11,751 nt of DNA, from contig NZ_URDP01000052.1 of assembly GCF_900546705.1 (NCBI RefSeq), forward strand, positions 1-11,751, given 5' to 3'. Positions 7,472-11,751 of this stretch are shown one piece after another. This DNA is from an uncultured Oscillibacter sp. (lineage in GTDB: Bacteria > Bacillota > Clostridia > Oscillospirales > Oscillospiraceae). Position numbers and translations under genes: made by a program. Each line of letters starts with the position of its first letter. The stretch's first letter is position 1. The notes under the pieces were generated by a model. It did not search any database. It was not told the origin of the DNA and was given only the letters and a program-made list of their open reading frames with translations.

Positions 7472-7513
7472 TTTTTCCGGAAAATATTACGAAAGCCGGG
7501 GAGGTGCGGGTCG

Positions 7514-8440
7514 GTGCGCCATGTATTCATCATCAACCCCCGGGCGGGAAAGCATGACCACACCGCCCAGGTCTATGCCATGGCGGACGCGCTGCGCACC
7601 CGGCACGGCCTGGATTGCCGGTGTATGCTGACGGACCGTCCCGGCGGAGCCACGGAGATGGCCCGCCGTCTGGCACAGACCGGGGAGGAGCTGCGAATCT
7701 ATGCCTGCGGCGGCGACGGCACCATCCATGAGGTGGCCAACGGCATTGCGGGCTTTGACAATGCTGCCATGACCTCGCTTCCGCTGGGCACCGGCAACGA
7801 TTTTCTGAAGAACTTCGGTCCGGACCAGGAGAAGTTCCGCGACCCGGAGAACCTGTGGGACGGAAAACCGTTCCCGCTGGATCTGATCGACTGCAACGGC
7901 CGGCTGTGTCTTACCATCGCCTGCAACGGCATCGACGCCCAGATTGCCGAGAGTGTTCACCGCTACGGCGGCTTTCCGCTTCTGAGCGGCCGGGGCAGCT
8001 ACCTTTGCTCCGTAGTGGTGAATTTTCTGTTCAAGGGGATCGGCCATCGCTGGACCGTGAGCCTGGACGGCAGGGAGGAGACGGGGGAGTACGCGCTGGT
8101 GTCCATGTGCAACGGACGCTACTACGGCGGCGGCTCTACCCCTGTGCCCCAGGCCCGGATGAACGACGGCGTGCTGCATACCGTTCTTATCAAAAAAGTC
8201 AGCCGCGCCACCTTTGCCCGGCTGTTCCCGGCCTATTCCGCCGGAGACCACGACGCCCTGCCCCGGGATATGATTCAGGTGTCCACGGCCCGGGAGGTTC
8301 GTATCCGGGGGGAGAAAGACATTGTCACCTGCCTGGATGGTGAGTGCTTCCGCAGCCGGGAGGTGGTCATGACCCTCTCGGATCGGAAGGTGCTGTTTTT
8401 CGGCCCCAAGGGCTGTGATCCCAACGCTACCGCCAGATAA
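7514..8440 (+). CDS. Diacylglycerol/lipid kinase, DagK/YegS family
   Basis: This 308-residue soluble or peripheral lipid kinase has the nucleotide-binding CGGDGTIHEVANGI (65-78, GGDGT core) and SLPLGTGNDFLKNFG (88-102). The N-terminal IINPRAG is typical of the family. A second, beta-rich domain holds NGRYYGGG, then NDG (217-219), and a DGE near 275-277 that corresponds to the catalytic acidic region of bacterial DgkB. These enzymes phosphorylate diacylglycerol or related lipids, recycling them into phospholipid synthesis; the precise lipid is not determinable here (family names YegS/Rv2252/BmrU). The start is a GTG at 7514 with GGGAGG (7499-7504) 9 nt before it; the nearby ATG at 7521 is out of frame. 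It follows the methyltransferase by 42 nt without a convincing terminator and ends at a terminator of its own. Confidence 0.92.
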   Translation: MRHVFIINPRAGKHDHTAQVYAMADALRTRHGLDCRCMLTDRPGGATEMARRLAQTGEELRIYACGGDGTIHEVANGIAGFDNAAMTSLPLGTGNDFLKNFGPDQEKFRDPENLWDGKPFPLDLIDCNGRLCLTIACNGIDAQIAESVHRYGGFPLLSGRGSYLCSVVVNFLFKGIGHRWTVSLDGREETGEYALVSMCNGRYYGGGSTPVPQARMNDGVLHTVLIKKVSRATFARLFPAYSAGDHDALPRDMIQVSTAREVRIRGEKDIVTCLDGECFRSREVVMTLSDRKVLFFGPKGCDPNATAR

Positions 8441-8478
8441 AAAGCGCGCTTCGGCAATGGCTGCCGGGCGCGTTTTTT
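8441..8478 (+). terminator. Rho-independent terminator after the lipid kinase gene
   Basis: CGCGC (8445-8449) pairs with GCGCG (8468-8472). After a small TT/G internal loop, CGGCA (8452-8456) pairs with TGCCG (8462-8466) around ATGGC. T6 follows at 8473-8478. It begins directly at the stop codon. Confidence 0.88.
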
Positions 8479-8557
8479 CTGCGGCCGCGACCCTGTGCCT
8501 GTGCGGTTATCCTGTTTGGAGGGGGAAATCCGACGGTTTCATTTGGCCTGTACGGAA

Positions 8558-8585
8558 TTCACAAATATTTCATAACTTTTGTGAA
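8558..8585. repeat. 8-bp inverted repeat upstream of the groES promoter
   Basis: TTCACAAA (8558-8565) and TTTGTGAA (8578-8585) form a perfect inverted repeat around a 12-nt AT-rich centre. It lies 8 nt before the groES -35 box. The arms do not match CtsR or CIRCE. It may be an unknown operator or an upstream activating element; that role is inference. Confidence 0.5.
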
Positions 8586-8593
8586 AATCCCCC

Positions 8594-8622
8594 TTTACAA
8601 ACGGATGCGGTTGCGCTAATAT
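8594..8622 (+). promoter_or_regulatory. Predicted sigma-A promoter of groES-groEL
   Basis: TTTACA (8594-8599, 5/6 of the -35 consensus), a 17-nt spacer and TAATAT (8617-8622, 4/6) form a housekeeping-type promoter. An alternative -10 is TATAAC (8620-8625), but with a 20-nt spacer. Transcription would start at about 8629, at the left edge of the CIRCE operator, which fits HrcA repression. Confidence 0.75.
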
Positions 8623-8629
8623 AACAGCG

Positions 8630-8656
8630 TTAGCACTCGAGAGAGTTGAGTGCTAA
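8630..8656. promoter_or_regulatory. CIRCE operator (HrcA binding site)
   Basis: TTAGCACTC (8630-8638), nine bases, then GAGTGCTAA (8648-8656): an exact match to the CIRCE consensus TTAGCACTC-N9-GAGTGCTAA. The palindrome extends four more bases each side (AGCG/CGCT, 8626-8660). It sits between the promoter and the groES ribosome-binding site. HrcA, the heat-shock repressor that binds CIRCE, is not encoded in this window. Confidence 0.98.
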
Positions 8657-8704
8657 CGCTGAATTTGTTTTCAAAATTTTTATTTACCATAAGGAGGAAT
8701 TCCC

Positions 8705-8989
8705 ATGAAGCTCACTCCGCTTGCAGATCGTGTCATTTTGAAGATGGTGGAAACCGAGGAGACCACCAAGGGCGGCATCATCCTCACCGGTTCCGCCAAG
8801 GAAAAGCCCTCTGTGGCTGAGGTTATCTCCGTCGGCCCCGGCGGCAACGTGGACGGCAAGGACGTGGTCATGACCGTCAAGCCCGGCGACAAGGTCATCA
8901 CCAGCCAGTATGCCGGCACCAAGGTCACCCTGGAGGATGTGGAGTACGTTGTGGTGCGCCAGAACGACATCCTGGCCATTGTGGAGTAA
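8705..8989 (+). CDS. groES: Co-chaperonin GroES (Hsp10)
   Basis: This 94-residue GroES forms the heptameric lid of the chaperonin cage. The start KLTPLADRVILK, the mobile loop at about 17-35 with the GroEL-contacting GGIIL, GDKVITSQYAGTKV and the ending NDILAIVE are all typical. Length is standard. The ATG follows AAGGAGG (8691-8697) at 7 nt. The gene is first in a CIRCE-controlled operon with groEL, but the two are separated by an unusually long 190-nt gap. Codons are dominated by C-ending forms and AAG, as expected for a highly expressed protein. Confidence 0.98.
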   Translation: MKLTPLADRVILKMVETEETTKGGIILTGSAKEKPSVAEVISVGPGGNVDGKDVVMTVKPGDKVITSQYAGTKVTLEDVEYVVVRQNDILAIVE

Positions 8990-9007
8990 TCCGCAGATCT
9001 GATTTCA

Positions 9008-9031
9008 ATTCGCCCAAGGCGAATCCCTTTT
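9008..9031 (+). repeat. Small hairpin just downstream of groES
   Basis: ATTCGCC (9008-9014) and GGCGAAT (9018-9024) pair perfectly around CAA, followed by CCCTTTT. This 7-bp hairpin with a short T run 19 nt after the groES stop could be a weak terminator, an RNA-processing site or a 3'-stabilising structure. Confidence 0.5.
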
Positions 9032-9036
9032 AACTG

Positions 9037-9065
9037 TTTTGACGGCGGCGTGTACGTCGTCAAAA
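9037..9065. repeat. Inverted repeat in the groES-groEL spacer
   Basis: TTTTGACG (9037-9044) and CGTCAAAA (9058-9065) form an 8-bp perfect inverted repeat with a 13-nt GC-rich loop. Function is unknown. Confidence 0.5.
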
Positions 9066-9073
9066 ACACCTCT

Positions 9074-9118
9074 CAGGCCGCAAACGTGCGAGCGCAGCGA
9101 GTGCGCTGCGGCGGCCTG
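9074..9118. repeat. Nested GC-rich inverted repeat in the groES-groEL spacer
   Basis: The outer arms CAGGCCGC (9074-9081) and GCGGCCTG (9111-9118) are perfect. Inside, AGCGCA (9091-9096) and TGCGCT (9102-9107) pair around GCGAG. The two-level palindrome resembles REP-like interspersed intergenic elements, but only one copy is present in the window, so that identity is inference. Confidence 0.55.
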
Positions 9119-9129
9119 GTGGGGGATCT

Positions 9130-9153
9130 AAAGGGGGAGCCTGCTCCCCTTTT
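9130..9153 (+). terminator. Terminator-like hairpin between groES and groEL
   Basis: AAAGGGGGAGC (9130-9140) pairs with GCTCCCCTTTT (9143-9153) with one G-T wobble, closing through a tight loop, and the right arm ends in T4. It resembles an intrinsic terminator and sits 12 nt before the groEL ribosome-binding site GGAGG (9165-9169). It could reduce read-through into groEL or mark an RNA end. Confidence 0.6.
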
Positions 9154-9179
9154 AACAAAGATTTGGAGGTAATGCAATT

Positions 9180-10805
<1,626 letters not shown>

Positions 10806-10822
10806 TCCAACACCAAAAGTTT

Positions 10823-10855
10823 GGGCCCCTGGAACAACGTTCCGGGGGCCCTTTT
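10823..10855 (+). terminator. Rho-independent terminator after groEL
   Basis: GGGCCCCTGGAAC (10823-10835) pairs with GTTCCGGGGGCCC (10839-10851), 13 bp with one T-G wobble, around AAC. T4 follows. It starts 17 nt after the groEL stop and separates it from a convergent minus-strand gene ending at 10866. Confidence 0.93.
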
Positions 10856-10865
10856 ATGTCTGGAA

Positions 10866-11751
10866 TCAGTTCGACTGGAGCGGTCCGCCGCTGGTGACGG
10901 CTGCCCAGGTCCTGCCGCCGTCGCCGGTGACAAAGACGCAGGACAGGGCGTCCGCCTGGCCGCCATCCTGATCCATGCTGACGGTAACAGAACCGTTCAG
11001 CCCATCTTCAAATTCCATGGCGGTCACATGAATCCCGCTGTAGCCGTTTCCCGTGGTGATGTCGCCCATGGGCAGAGCTATCCGCTGCCAGGTGGCGCCG
11101 CCGTCCTCCGTGCGGTAGAGATTGGGGTCGGGATAACCGTCCAGTCCCTCATACCGGAAGGACAGAAAGCCCACATCCCGGCTGACAAACACCATGTGTT
11201 CCGCTACCCGGCTGTACTGGGTGTCCAGGTCGCTGCTGATGGGGGAGTAGTCCCTGCCATCCTCAGTGTAAAAGAGCCAGTGATACTCCGTGCCCGCGGC
11301 GGGGTCGGAGCGCACCAGAACCATCTCACCCCCGCCGGGCAGGGTGGAGCGGAGGGTATATGCCTCCTGGTCAAGCCTGGTCATGGCAAGGGCGGTCTGG
11401 GCGTCCCAGGGGGAAACAGCAAAGGTAACGGCACTCTCATTCCCCAAAGCCACCGAGGCGTAGCAGTCGCCGGTGATGGTGTCACGCCGGAAGCACAGAG
11501 TGCCCAAGGATTCGCCGGAGCTGCTGCGCAGAGTAATCTCATATTCCAACTCCAGATCCTGGGTGTCGGTAGATCCCACCTGTTCCCACGTCCGGGTGTT
11601 GAGAAAGTTGGCAAGAGTCTTTCCGGGGAAGCTGCCCAGAGGTTCTCCATATCTGGCATCCGTCATATCCACTGTGGTGTCTGTCTGTCCGGCCAGCTGG
11701 ATGAGCTGCTGACAGCCGGTATCTTCGGTAAGCTGCCCGGTGCAGGCTACC
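10866..11751 (-). CDS. Putative lipoprotein with Asp-box (BNR/sialidase-like) motifs, 5' end missing
   Basis: The frame is open to the window edge, so the start is not seen; a GTG at 11672 is only an internal codon. The first visible residues are VACTGQL, which look like the end of a lipobox (Cys codon 11742-11744), so the mature protein would be lipid-anchored outside the membrane and only the signal peptide is lost. The visible chain is 294 residues. Near the C-terminus are two Asp-box motifs, TEDGGATW (11088-11111) and TGDGGRTW (10905-10928), typical of beta-propeller blades in sialidases and photosystem-assembly/Ycf48-like proteins. No catalytic residues are recognisable, and two motifs are too few to prove a propeller. 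Probable role is an extracellular binding or structural protein; the function is unknown. It converges on groEL. Confidence 0.75.
   Translation of the reverse strand, partial: VACTGQLTEDTGCQQLIQLAGQTDTTVDMTDARYGEPLGSFPGKTLANFLNTRTWEQVGSTDTQDLELEYEITLRSSSGESLGTLCFRRDTITGDCYASVALGNESAVTFAVSPWDAQTALAMTRLDQEAYTLRSTLPGGGEMVLVRSDPAAGTEYHWLFYTEDGRDYSPISSDLDTQYSRVAEHMVFVSRDVGFLSFRYEGLDGYPDPNLYRTEDGGATWQRIALPMGDITTGNGYSGIHVTAMEFEDGLNGSVTVSMDQDGGQADALSCVFVTGDGGRTWAAVTSGGPLQSN

Noticed and set aside
7462..7484. Small dyads around the methyltransferase stop (including the palindrome TTTTCCGGAAAA, 7473-7484)
   Set aside because: There is no T-run after a proper hairpin, and the lipid-kinase gene follows closely; it does not look like a terminator.
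9130..9179. Independent groEL promoter in the spacer
   Set aside because: I found no -35/-10 pair of acceptable quality; the T and A runs belong to the hairpin and the ribosome-binding site region.

Overview
The window reads as chromosomal housekeeping sequence from a GC-rich member of the Firmicutes. The best guess is a Clostridia/Oscillospiraceae-type gut anaerobe (Flavonifractor/Oscillibacter-like). This rests on a CIRCE-controlled groES-groEL operon, strong AGGAGG ribosome-binding sites, short hairpin-plus-T terminators, a single-domain Ppx next to Ppk1, and the protein sequences themselves. The genus is inference; no rRNA or other marker is present.

Layout: (1) 44-637, an unrecognised four-helix membrane protein, then 793-1560, a HAD-superfamily hydrolase with a clear terminator. 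(2) 1722-4702, a polyphosphate pair: exopolyphosphatase (Ppx/GppA family) overlapping by 31 nt with polyphosphate kinase 1. It ends at a hairpin shared with the convergent genes that follow. (3) 6196-4757 on the minus strand, a short NfeD-like membrane protein followed 12 nt later by a stomatin/SPFH (band 7) protein, a classic partner pair. (4) 6197-6361, a divergent promoter region. (5) 6362-8440 on the plus strand, a THUMP-domain rRNA-type methyltransferase and a DagK/YegS-type lipid kinase (GTG start), ending at a terminator. (6) 8594-10855, the groES-groEL heat-shock operon with promoter, perfect CIRCE operator and terminator. The 190-nt gap between its two genes holds four inverted repeats, the last being terminator-like. 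(7) 10866-11751 on the minus strand, most of a putative lipoprotein with two Asp-box motifs, cut by the window edge just upstream of its lipobox.

Functionally, Ppk1 makes and Ppx degrades polyphosphate, and their overlap suggests coupled expression. NfeD and the SPFH protein probably form a membrane-microdomain assembly. GroES/GroEL form the chaperonin and are predicted to be repressed by HrcA through CIRCE. The remaining genes have no obvious link to one another.

I looked for an undescribed system and did not find a convincing new multi-gene one. There is no CRISPR array, insertion sequence, phage gene, tRNA or rRNA. The signals most worth a second look are non-coding: the structured groES-groEL spacer and an unexplained inverted repeat just upstream of the groES promoter.
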